Below, piece after piece: positions 1 through 5,978 of a stretch of 7,232 bases of DNA. Numbering within the stretch: position 1 is the first letter of the stretch; every line of letters starts with the position of its first letter. The notes beneath the pieces are model-generated. The model was not told the origin of the DNA. It made no database searches and was given only the letters and a program-made list of their open reading frames with translations. The DNA lies in contig JAADEA010000140.1 of the NCBI GenBank assembly GCA_013153675.1, positions 1 through 7,232 on the forward strand, written 5' to 3'. The DNA comes from Campylobacterota bacterium. Lineage in GTDB: Bacteria; Campylobacterota; Campylobacteria; Campylobacterales; Sulfurovaceae. A program made the position numbers and the translations under genes.

Positions 1-167
1 TTATTGGTTAGCTTAAATAGCTCTCTCCAGACTCTTGCTGCCTCTTGAGGATTATTTACCTCATAATATAAAGCTTTTATAATTAACTCATCTTCACTCT
101 CTATATTTTTTGCATCACTAAAGGTGATTAATAGGGCGGTAAAAACTATTAATAATCTATTTTTCAT
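1..167 (-). CDS. Secreted TPR-like protein, N-terminal part (runs off the window)
   Basis: An open frame starts at ATG 167 on the minus strand and stays open to the window edge, giving 55 residues with no stop. Residues 1-19 look like a Sec signal peptide: a basic start (MKNR), a hydrophobic core (LLIVFTALLITF) and a small-residue end (SDA). The mature part begins KNIESEDEL and continues with an alpha-helical stretch (ALYYEVNNPQEAARVWRELF) that resembles the first helix pair of a tetratricopeptide repeat. The start overlaps the end of the upstream cysteine-cluster gene by 11 nt, and a GGAG lies 9 nt before the ATG, so it is probably translated as the third gene of that operon. Likely periplasmic or membrane-anchored. 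The TPR call is an inference from about 35 residues; the function is not recognised. Confidence 0.6.
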   Translation of the reverse strand, partial: MKNRLLIVFTALLITFSDAKNIESEDELIIKALYYEVNNPQEAARVWRELFKLTN

Positions 168-537
168 CTACTATTACTCCTGGACACTCTTTTATTAATT
201 GATTATAATCACTTTTAAACTGCTCCCAAAATGGAAAGCTCCTACACTGCGTTGGTCTTACCTCATATATATTGCAAACCCTCTTTTGAATATCAAAAAA
301 TATGCAAGCATATCCTAGATGTGGAGTCTTTATCTCTTTAAGAGAGTATCTATTTTTAGCTCTAATTAGATACTCTTTTGCAAACTCTTTTATATCTATC
401 TTTAAAAAGTTAGCAATATTTTCTATCTCTTGGCGACTTACCCATATATATCCACTCTCACCAATACAGCACTCTCCTCCACAACTAGCGCATGCGCTGC
501 TATTAAAGCTATAGTTAAATCCATCTTTTTTAATCAT
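157..537 (-). CDS. YkgJ-type CxxCxxCC cysteine-cluster protein
   Basis: A 126-residue cytoplasmic protein with no signal peptide or membrane segment. It carries eight cysteines in the pattern of the CxxCxxCC (YkgJ, PF03692) family: C16, C19, C23 and C24 in an N-terminal CxxCxxxCC cluster, C78, C88, C98 inside the family signature IYEVRPTQCRSFPFW (90-104), and C118 in a CPG near the C-terminus. The family is thought to bind zinc or an iron-sulfur centre; a relative, FliB, is linked to flagellin lysine methylation, but most members have no assigned reaction. The ATG at 537 overlaps the 3' end of the methyltransferase gene by 8 nt (shared ATGATTAA), with AAGG 6 nt upstream as ribosome binding site, so the two are probably translationally coupled. 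Family confident; biochemical role unknown. Confidence 0.85.
   Translation of the reverse strand: MIKKDGFNYSFNSSACASCGGECCIGESGYIWVSRQEIENIANFLKIDIKEFAKEYLIRAKNRYSLKEIKTPHLGYACIFFDIQKRVCNIYEVRPTQCRSFPFWEQFKSDYNQLIKECPGVIVDEK
487..498. repeat. 12-bp GC-rich perfect palindrome inside the ykgJ-like gene
   Basis: The bases AGCGCATGCGCT form an uninterrupted palindrome with 8 of 12 positions G or C in a window of about 31% GC. On the minus strand it encodes Ser-Ala-Cys-Ala at the first cysteine of the CxxC cluster (residues 14-17). It may be only a codon coincidence; no function is claimed. Confidence 0.5.
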
Positions 538-1234
538 AAGAGGCCTTAATAGAGTGAGTATTAGCTATTTTAAATGCCTCTTTTGCTTTAGTAGTATAGC
601 TATTATCGCTATTAAATACCACTAAGGGTGGTAATACTTTTGTCATAGCTTTTGAGTTTTTTCTTGCGGCTATTAACACAATATTAGCCTCTTTATCAAT
701 TTTTGGATGGACAAATCTAATCACTTCAGGTTGCAATCTATACTCTTTTAACTCTTTTAATACTTCATCAATCAATTTTGCATCATAGCAAAAAATAAAG
801 TATCCTCTAGGCTTTAGAAGCCTAGAGACCTTTGAAGCTAATAAATTTAATGGTAGATGCTCTTCATATCTTGCGATATTTATAGAGCTGTTTTGACTCT
901 TATTTTTATCTACCCTATAAAAGGGTGGATTTGAGATAATAAAATCAAATTGTTTGGTAATATTTTTCTCTATAAAATCGCCTTGATATATAATAGGATT
1001 AACTTTATTAACTTCAAAGTTTTTAACAGCATATTTTAACATATCTTTTTGCTTTTCTACAATAAAATAGTTAGCTTTAAAAAATTTTGCCATTAAAATT
1101 GTTAAAATTCCAACGCCTGTTCCTATATCTAAGACATCTCCTTTAATTTTAAACTCTTTTATAAATTGAAATAAGAAGATAGAGTCGCTATTAAATCTAT
1201 ACCCATCAAAAGATTGATATAAAAAACTTTTCAT
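530..1234 (-). CDS. TrmN6-like SAM-dependent adenine N6-methyltransferase (COG4123)
   Basis: A 234-residue Rossmann-fold methyltransferase. Motif I for S-adenosylmethionine is DIGTGVG (36-42), the ribose-binding acidic residue is probably E60 in FIVEK, and the catalytic N6-adenine motif is NPPF (102-105). The N-terminal YQSFDGYRFNSDSIFL (6-21) matches the segment before motif I in E. coli TrmN6 (YfiC), which methylates A37 of tRNA1-Val; the length is close to the roughly 245 residues of that protein. The tRNA target here is inferred from the family. The 40-bp gap to bpt leaves little room for a promoter, and no clear Shine-Dalgarno precedes ATG 1234 (the nearest AAGG is about 15 nt away). It is the first gene of a minus-strand operon with the ykgJ-like and TPR-like genes. 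A strong hairpin lies within it at 805-827. Confidence 0.82.
   Translation of the reverse strand: MKSFLYQSFDGYRFNSDSIFLFQFIKEFKIKGDVLDIGTGVGILTILMAKFFKANYFIVEKQKDMLKYAVKNFEVNKVNPIIYQGDFIEKNITKQFDFIISNPPFYRVDKNKSQNSSINIARYEEHLPLNLLASKVSRLLKPRGYFIFCYDAKLIDEVLKELKEYRLQPEVIRFVHPKIDKEANIVLIAARKNSKAMTKVLPPLVVFNSDNSYTTKAKEAFKIANTHSIKASYD
805..827 (-). repeat. Perfect 10-bp hairpin with a T-tract, inside the methyltransferase gene
   Basis: Bases 805-814 (ctctaggctt) and 818-827 (aagcctagag) are exact reverse complements around a 3-base loop. Read on the minus strand, the direction of transcription, the stem is followed after about 5 bases by a tract complementary to the A-rich run at 789-799 (TTTATTTTTT). 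That is the shape of an intrinsic terminator, although it lies in the codons for VSRLLKPRG of an intact gene. It may act as a partial terminator, an mRNA processing or stability element, or be a coincidence of codons. Confidence 0.6.
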
Positions 1235-1261
1235 TTTTCTACTTTTTTACCTTTTTTTTGA

Positions 1262-1267
1262 TACAAT
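1262..1267 (+). promoter_or_regulatory. -10 element of the bpt-tyrA promoter
   Basis: GATACAAT (TACAAT hexamer) follows a run of eight T at 1252-1259 and further T-rich DNA, the usual Campylobacterota sigma-70 pattern of gnTAnaAT without a -35 box. Standard spacing puts the transcription start at 1274-1275, on the A of the bpt ATG. The promoter occupies most of the 40-bp gap shared with the divergent methyltransferase gene. Confidence 0.65.
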
Positions 1268-1274
1268 CGCAACT

Positions 1275-2021
1275 ATGAGAGATAAAGATAAATTAAATCC
1301 GCCATCAACAGATTTTTGCACCCTAGATTATGAGTGTGCATATCTTCCTGGTCGCAATGTTAGGATGAACTATAAATATGTAACTATATCAAATAAACAA
1401 TTTAATAGTGCTGTAATTCAAAGAGGCTGGAGAAGATTTGGTAACTATTATTTCTATCCAATTTGTAAAGATTGCAATGAGTGCAAGAGCTTAAGAATTG
1501 ATGTTAATAGTTTTAAGCCATCTAAATCTCAAAGAAAAGCTCTTAATAGAAATAGAGATACCATTTTGGTGGTTCAAAAGCCAACCGTTACAAATGAGCA
1601 TATTAGATTATATAATAAATATCACTCATGGAAAGCTAAAAAGGATGGGTGGAGTGGAAAAAGCATTACCCCAATGGAGTATTATGAAAATTTTGCTCAA
1701 GGGGCTTATGATTTTGGAAAAGAGGTGCTATATTATAGAGATGATAAGCTAGTTGGGGTTGATTTGATTGATATTGTAGAAGATGGAATTAGCTCTATCT
1801 ACTTTTTTTATGACCCAGATTATGCCTATTACTCTTTGGGGACTTTTTCTCTATTAAAACAGATAGAGTTTGCTAAAGCTCTAAAGAAAAGATGGATATA
1901 TCTGGGATATTGGGTGGATGGTTGCAAGGCGTTTGAGTATAAGAGAAACTTTAAGCCTCTTCAGATACTTGATGGATTTCCAAGCTTTGAGGAGGAGCCT
2001 AAGTGGGAGGAGTTTAAATGA
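1275..2021 (+). CDS. bpt: Aspartate/glutamate leucyltransferase (arginyl-tRNA-protein transferase family)
   Basis: A 248-residue cytoplasmic enzyme that transfers an amino acid from aminoacyl-tRNA (leucine in characterised Bpt enzymes) to N-terminal Asp or Glu, marking proteins for ClpS/ClpAP through the N-degron pathway. The ATE N-domain (about 12-90) shows FCTLDYECAYLPGR (14-27), RGWRRFG (50-56), the cysteine cluster CxxCxxC at C64, C67 and C70, and SQRKALNRN (85-93). The GNAT-like C-domain (about 105-235) shows YNKYH (113-117), SLGTFSLLKQ (187-196) and YLGYWVDGCKAFEYK (209-223). Length is normal. The start must precede M31, because the conserved FCTLDYEC block lies before it, so ATG 1275 is kept although no Shine-Dalgarno precedes it; the mRNA may be leaderless. 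The stop overlaps the tyrA start (ATGA). Leucine versus arginine specificity is taken from the family. Confidence 0.9.
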   Translation: MRDKDKLNPPSTDFCTLDYECAYLPGRNVRMNYKYVTISNKQFNSAVIQRGWRRFGNYYFYPICKDCNECKSLRIDVNSFKPSKSQRKALNRNRDTILVVQKPTVTNEHIRLYNKYHSWKAKKDGWSGKSITPMEYYENFAQGAYDFGKEVLYYRDDKLVGVDLIDIVEDGISSIYFFYDPDYAYYSLGTFSLLKQIEFAKALKKRWIYLGYWVDGCKAFEYKRNFKPLQILDGFPSFEEEPKWEEFK

Positions 2022-2854
2022 GAGTAGGAGTTATTGGTCTTGGATTGATGGGAGGCTCTTTTGCATTAGCTCTTAAAAAAGAGTATAGAAATAGAAAAAT
2101 TGAAATTATTGGAATGGACCATAATGAGAAGCATTGCTTAAAAGCACTGGAGTTAAATATTGCTGATAAGATTACTGATGAGATAAAAGATTTATATGAG
2201 GTTGATTTGATTGTTTTAGCAATTCCAGTGGAGCCTATGATTAAGATTATAAAAGAGCTTGAGGGGGTCTCTAAAAATACTACCATAATTGACTTTGGAA
2301 GCACAAAAGAAAAAATTGTCAAATCAATTCCAAATAAAATTAGAGGAAACTTTGTTGCCTCTCACCCAATGACTGGAACAGAAAAGGCTGGCCCTTTGGC
2401 TGCCGATAAGAATCTTTATAGAGGAAAAGTTGTAGTTATATGTGATAGTGAGCAAAATACCCCTTATCATCTTAATAAAGCTAAAAGTATCTATAAAGAT
2501 TTGGGGATGAAAATTATATATATGGATGCTAAAGAGCATGATAGACATGCTGCATTTATCTCCCATATGCCACATGCTGTAAGTTTTGCATTGGCTAATT
2601 CAGTAATGGCACAAGAGGACCCTAAAGCAATTATTGCATTAGCAGGTGGTGGATTTAAGGATATGAGTAGAATTGCAAAGAGCTCTCCTAATATGTGGAT
2701 AGATATATTTAAACAGAATAAAGAGAATCTTCTAGAGGCAATTGAGGCTTTTGATAAGGAGCTTCAAAACTATAAAGAGAGTATTAAAAATGAGAAGTGG
2801 GATGAGGTTAGGGATTTAATATTAAAAGCAAATAGACTCCACGATATCTTATAG
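2018..2854 (+). CDS. tyrA: Prephenate dehydrogenase
   Basis: A 278-residue single-domain TyrA that oxidises and decarboxylates prephenate to 4-hydroxyphenylpyruvate, the precursor of tyrosine. The N-terminal Rossmann domain has GLGLMGGS (7-14); D34 at the end of the second strand is the acidic residue expected for NAD+ rather than NADP+. DFGSTKEK (92-99) and SHPMTGTE (115-122) carry the family's active-site Ser (S95) and probable catalytic His (H116). The helical domain has HDRHAAFISHMPHAVSFALA (174-193). No chorismate mutase or ACT domain is fused, so any tyrosine feedback would have to act through the catalytic domain. The gene overlaps bpt by 4 nt with a strong GGAGGAG (2006-2012) 5 nt before the ATG. 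Its last 6 bp overlap the convergent cyclotransferase-fold gene, and no terminator hairpin is visible. Confidence 0.93.
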   Translation: MRVGVIGLGLMGGSFALALKKEYRNRKIEIIGMDHNEKHCLKALELNIADKITDEIKDLYEVDLIVLAIPVEPMIKIIKELEGVSKNTTIIDFGSTKEKIVKSIPNKIRGNFVASHPMTGTEKAGPLAADKNLYRGKVVVICDSEQNTPYHLNKAKSIYKDLGMKIIYMDAKEHDRHAAFISHMPHAVSFALANSVMAQEDPKAIIALAGGGFKDMSRIAKSSPNMWIDIFKQNKENLLEAIEAFDKELQNYKESIKNEKWDEVRDLILKANRLHDIL

Positions 2855-3250
2855 CTCTTTATACTTTCCACTTTTAATTAATCGAGCACTCTTTGGCAGA
2901 GGTTGATTATAAAAGTAGGTAGAGCCTTTAATAGTCTTATCTGGCAAGTATATATCTGCTATAGCTCTTATATAAAGAGAGGCGTTAGGTTTTGAAGGAA
3001 TATACCCCTCATATCTATCTAATATCTTAAAGAGCCTATTTTTAAAACCCGGTTTTATTTTATATACCTCTCCAAAAGTTTTATATCTTTTAGTCTCATC
3101 TTTAATAGCTGCAGGGTAGCTTCCTAAATCATATAGTTTTGCATATATATACCCTTCATCTATATAACTGCTATATAGCTTTAGGAAATTATGCATTGGA
3201 TGGTTTATTTTTTTTAGTAAAGTCCCATATACAAATATATAATCTTGCAT
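2849..3250 (-). CDS. Gamma-glutamylcyclotransferase-fold (AIG2-like) protein
   Basis: A 133-residue protein of the AIG2/GGCT family (PF06094). From ATG 3250 the signatures are VYGTL (7-11, the substrate-binding loop), GSYPAA (43-48), GEVYKI (60-65) and LDRYEGY (78-84), in which E81 matches the catalytic glutamate. Family members cyclise gamma-glutamyl groups to 5-oxoproline; the substrate here is unknown. A longer reading from TTG 3262 adds four residues, but only ATG 3250 has a ribosome binding site (GGAG at 3257-3260, 6 nt spacer), so it is preferred. The gene follows pepA by 20 nt, filled by a hairpin that contains that GGAG. An A8 run lies at codons 12-14 (T8 on the plus strand, 3208-3215). 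Its stop overlaps the end of convergent tyrA. Fold confident; role not. Confidence 0.82.
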   Translation of the reverse strand: MQDYIFVYGTLLKKINHPMHNFLKLYSSYIDEGYIYAKLYDLGSYPAAIKDETKRYKTFGEVYKIKPGFKNRLFKILDRYEGYIPSKPNASLYIRAIADIYLPDKTIKGSTYFYNQPLPKSARLIKSGKYKEL

Positions 3251-3254
3251 ATAT

Positions 3255-3270
3255 ATCTCCAAAAGGAGAT
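3255..3270 (-). promoter_or_regulatory. Hairpin enclosing the ribosome binding site of the AIG2-like gene
   Basis: Bases 3255-3260 (atctcc) and 3265-3270 (ggagat) are perfect complements around a four-base AAAA loop (UUUU in the mRNA). The stem begins at the base right after the pepA stop codon (3271-3273), and its 3' arm contains the GGAG that serves ATG 3250. A ribosome finishing pepA would cover the 5' arm and free the site, the usual layout for translational coupling. Six base pairs is modest, so the strength is uncertain. Confidence 0.6.
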
Positions 3271-4737
3271 TTAATGTTTGTTATCAGTTAGTTTTTCGAT
3301 AAATCGAGTAACTGCTCTAACACTTGCTCCACTAGCGCCACTTGGATTTTCACCCCACTCATGCTCAACAAATGCTGGTCCAGCAATATCTAAATGGAGC
3401 CACTTATCTTTATTTTTATCTTCAATAAAGAAATCCAAAAACATTGCAGCTGTAATTGCTCCCCCATATCGTGTATTGGCAATATTACAAATATCAGCAA
3501 TATTGCTCTTTAGACTCTTTTTTAGATGTCTATTAAAAGGTAGATATGCAGCACTCTCCCCAGCACTAATATTTGCAGCAAACTTAAACTTTTCAATTAA
3601 ATCTATATTATTTCCCATCACTCCCATTGTATATTGGCCAAGTCCAACAACACAAGCTCCAGTTAGAGTTGCTATGTCGATATAGTAATCTGCATCATCA
3701 ACCTTTTCTTGAGCATAAGCTAATACATCGGCTAATACAATTCTTCCCTCTGCATCTGTATTTCTAACCTCAATTGTCTTTCCACTTTTAGTAATTAATA
3801 CATCATCTGGCTTATATGCATTGCCACCTATCATATTCTCTACTGCACCAATAAAGCCATGAACCTCTATATCCAATTTTAGTTTTGCTACTGCTTCAAT
3901 AATTCCTAATACTGCAGCCCCGCCACTCTTATCAAGCTTCATTGTAACCATAAAGTCGCTTGGTTTTAAGCTAAGGCCTCCACTATCATAGGTTAATCCT
4001 TTTCCAATTAAAGCAACCTTTTTTTTAGGGTTTTTAGGCTTATAGGCTAGATGAATTACCCTTGGAGCTCTACTACTAGCTCTTGCTACTGCTAATAGAG
4101 CATTCATCTTTTCGCGCTTAATATCTTTTTTCTTTAGTATATTAACTTCTAATTTATACTCATTTGCAATATCTTTTGCTACCTTTGCCATAATCTTTGG
4201 ATAGAAATCATCTGGTGGGGTATTTACAATATCTCTAACAAAGTTTACACTCAAAGCAATCTTAATTCCTCTATCAATTGCCCCTTTTAGAGCCTCAATA
4301 GGAGGAGTTTTGTCATATGGCTCAAAAGAGATAATGATTCTCTCTAGCTCTACTTTAAAATCTCTTTTATAGCGATTGTAGTAGTAGCTCCCTAAGCTTA
4401 ATCCTTCAGCTTGAGCTCTAATTGTAGCAGTGCACTTTTCAAATTTGCTATAGAGTGCAATTTTAAGGCTTTTATATTTTTTATCCAAAATCTTTCTTAC
4501 AGCTGAAGCAATTGCGCTTCTAATATCATTTGAATTGAGGGAGTTACTTCCAACAAATAGCTTTTTAGAATCAGCTAATAAAACAACCTCATCTTGCTCC
4601 CCTTTAAAATCTAAACTCTTTAATACCTCTTTATATTTTTTTACAAATCTATGGTCAAAATTTTTATCTACTACAACAATAATCTCTATATCTGCATTAA
4701 TATCATCTATCTTCTTTTCAATAAACTCTATTTGCAT
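3271..4737 (-). CDS. pepA: Leucyl aminopeptidase (M17 family)
   Basis: A 488-residue cytosolic two-metal aminopeptidase, hexameric in its family, that removes N-terminal residues from peptides and some dipeptides. The poorly conserved N-terminal domain (about 1-150) is followed by the catalytic domain with VNTPPDDFYP (171-180), GKGLTYDSGG (245-254), MKLDKSGGA (266-274) and the family signature NTDAEGRIVLAD (326-337). By alignment with bovine LAP, the metal and catalytic residues are K246, D251, K258, D269, D328, E330 and R332, all present. Some PepA proteins also bind DNA at Xer sites; nothing here supports or excludes that. The ATG at 4737 directly follows the trpB stop codon with no gap, and the GGAG used for it lies in the last trpB codons 5 nt upstream, so it is probably coupled to trpB. 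No signal peptide. Confidence 0.94.
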   Translation of the reverse strand: MQIEFIEKKIDDINADIEIIVVVDKNFDHRFVKKYKEVLKSLDFKGEQDEVVLLADSKKLFVGSNSLNSNDIRSAIASAVRKILDKKYKSLKIALYSKFEKCTATIRAQAEGLSLGSYYYNRYKRDFKVELERIIISFEPYDKTPPIEALKGAIDRGIKIALSVNFVRDIVNTPPDDFYPKIMAKVAKDIANEYKLEVNILKKKDIKREKMNALLAVARASSRAPRVIHLAYKPKNPKKKVALIGKGLTYDSGGLSLKPSDFMVTMKLDKSGGAAVLGIIEAVAKLKLDIEVHGFIGAVENMIGGNAYKPDDVLITKSGKTIEVRNTDAEGRIVLADVLAYAQEKVDDADYYIDIATLTGACVVGLGQYTMGVMGNNIDLIEKFKFAANISAGESAAYLPFNRHLKKSLKSNIADICNIANTRYGGAITAAMFLDFFIEDKNKDKWLHLDIAGPAFVEHEWGENPSGASGASVRAVTRFIEKLTDNKH

Positions 4738-5949
4738 CTACTCTCCTTGATTAAAATTTAATAACTCTTTGGCTTGAATAATATCTTTATCTCCACGTCC
4801 AGAGAGGTTAATTATAACTATTTTATCTTTTATTTCATCTTTTGGTATCTTTTTTAGATAGGCAATAGCGTGTGAACTCTCAAATGCAGGAATAATTCCC
4901 TCTTTTTGAGATAGCCACACAAAGGCATCTAGAGCCTCTTTGTCAGTAATATTATCATATTTTACTACTCCTAGCTCTTTTAGATAGGAGTGCTCTGGTC
5001 CAATTCCTGGATAGTCAAGTCCAGCACTAATTGAATGAGCTTCTAGAATCTGGCCATCTTCATCTTGTAAAAGATAGCTCATTTGACCATGTAACACCCC
5101 AGGAGAGCCTTTTGCTAAAGAGGCTCCATGTTGATTTGTATCAACTCCTAGACCTCCAGCCTCAATACCAATACATTGGGTCTCTTCTTCTAAAAAGTGG
5201 TTAAATATTCCAATTGCATTGCTTCCACCACCAATACAAGCAATTACAAAATCGGGCATTTTTCCTTCTATTTTTAATATTTGAGCTTTTGTCTCATATC
5301 CAATAATTGATTGTATATCTCTAATCATCATTGGATATGGGTGTGGACCAGCAACAGTTCCTATAATATAAAATGTATCTCTTGCATTGCTTACCCAATA
5401 TCTAATTGCCTCATTCATTGCATCTTTTAGAGTTTGGCTTCCACTTTTTATGGAGTGGACCTTTGAGCCAAGAAGATTCATTCTAAAGACATTTAGCTCT
5501 TGTCTCTTTACATCTTTAGCTCCCATAAATATCTCACACTCCAAATCAAATAGAGCTGCAACTGTAGCAGTAGCAACGCCGTGTTGCCCAGCTCCAGTCT
5601 CTGCAATTACTCTTTTTTTGCCCATTCTTTTTGCTAATATAGCTTGAGCAATGGTGTGATTTATCTTATGAGCGCCTGTATGGTTTAAATCTTCTCTCTT
5701 TAGATATACTTTTGCTCCCAACTCTTTTGAGATATTATTTGCATAATAAAGAGGAGAGGGTCTTCCCACATAGTTTTTATAGTAGTAATCAACTTCACTC
5801 CAAAAATCTTTATCAAATCTTACCTTTTCATAAGCACTATTTAGCTCTTCTAAAATAGGCATTAGAGTCTCTGGAACATATCTTCCTCCAAATATTCCAA
5901 AGTGTCCTTTGTTATCTGGGTCATATTTTGAAGCTTTAGGAATATACAT
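4738..5949 (-). CDS. trpB: Tryptophan synthase beta chain
   Basis: A 403-residue PLP enzyme that condenses indole with L-serine to make tryptophan, normally in an alpha2-beta2 complex with TrpA. All TrpB1 landmarks are present: [14 protein letters not shown] (16-29), [10 protein letters not shown] (90-99) with PLP lysine K95, AETGAGQHG (116-124) with E117, GGGSNAIG (240-247) for the PLP phosphate, [14 protein letters not shown] (308-321), PAFESSHA (354-361) and NLSGRGDKD (381-389). It looks like canonical TrpB1, not the longer TrpB2 type. No trpA lies next to it; pepA follows with zero spacing. GAGG sits 4 nt before ATG 5949, and a -10 element at 5971-5976 gives a predicted leader of about 15 nt, too short for a trp leader peptide or an attenuator. 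Confidence 0.96.
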   Translation of the reverse strand: MYIPKASKYDPDNKGHFGIFGGRYVPETLMPILEELNSAYEKVRFDKDFWSEVDYYYKNYVGRPSPLYYANNISKELGAKVYLKREDLNHTGAHKINHTIAQAILAKRMGKKRVIAETGAGQHGVATATVAALFDLECEIFMGAKDVKRQELNVFRMNLLGSKVHSIKSGSQTLKDAMNEAIRYWVSNARDTFYIIGTVAGPHPYPMMIRDIQSIIGYETKAQILKIEGKMPDFVIACIGGGSNAIGIFNHFLEEETQCIGIEAGGLGVDTNQHGASLAKGSPGVLHGQMSYLLQDEDGQILEAHSISAGLDYPGIGPEHSYLKELGVVKYDNITDKEALDAFVWLSQKEGIIPAFESSHAIAYLKKIPKDEIKDKIVIINLSGRGDKDIIQAKELLNFNQGE

Positions 5950-5970
5950 CTATCCTCACTTTTTTTGAAA

Positions 5971-5976
5971 ATTATA
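5971..5976 (-). promoter_or_regulatory. -10 element for trpB-pepA-AIG2-like
   Basis: On the minus strand, GATATAAT (hexamer TATAAT) matches the Campylobacterota -10 consensus exactly. It lies directly downstream of the mltG stop codon (5979-5981), so the trp gene cluster need not depend on mltG transcription. The predicted start is near 5964, giving a leader of about 15 nt that contains the GAGG ribosome binding site. Confidence 0.65.
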
Positions 5977-5978
5977 TC

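Noticed and set aside
302..514. Plus-strand open frame of 70 codons opposite the ykgJ-like gene
   Set aside because: It is antisense to a gene with a full family signature, has no ribosome binding site of note and no recognisable motif.
1498..1752. 84-codon frame inside bpt
   Set aside because: It is out of frame within a strongly conserved bpt coding region, with no start context and no known family.
2014..2575. Two minus-strand open frames (2014-2322 and 2324-2575) opposite tyrA
   Set aside because: They are shadows of tyrA codons; the translated sequences are low complexity and match nothing I recognise.
2815..2826. Palindrome tttaatattaaa near the end of tyrA as a bidirectional terminator
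   Set aside because: It is made only of A and T, has no loop or GC stem and no T-tract in either direction, so it is expected by chance at this composition.
3278..4750. Plus-strand open frames at 3278-3685 and 4535-4750 opposite pepA
   Set aside because: The complement of an AT-rich gene readily stays open; pepA has all catalytic residues and explains the region.
5387..5647. Plus-strand 86-codon frame opposite trpB
   Set aside because: It lies fully antisense to the conserved trpB core, with no ribosome binding site or motif.
5950..5978. trp attenuator or T-box leader before trpB
   Set aside because: The whole gap is 29 bp, too short for a leader peptide or a T-box, and no hairpin is visible.
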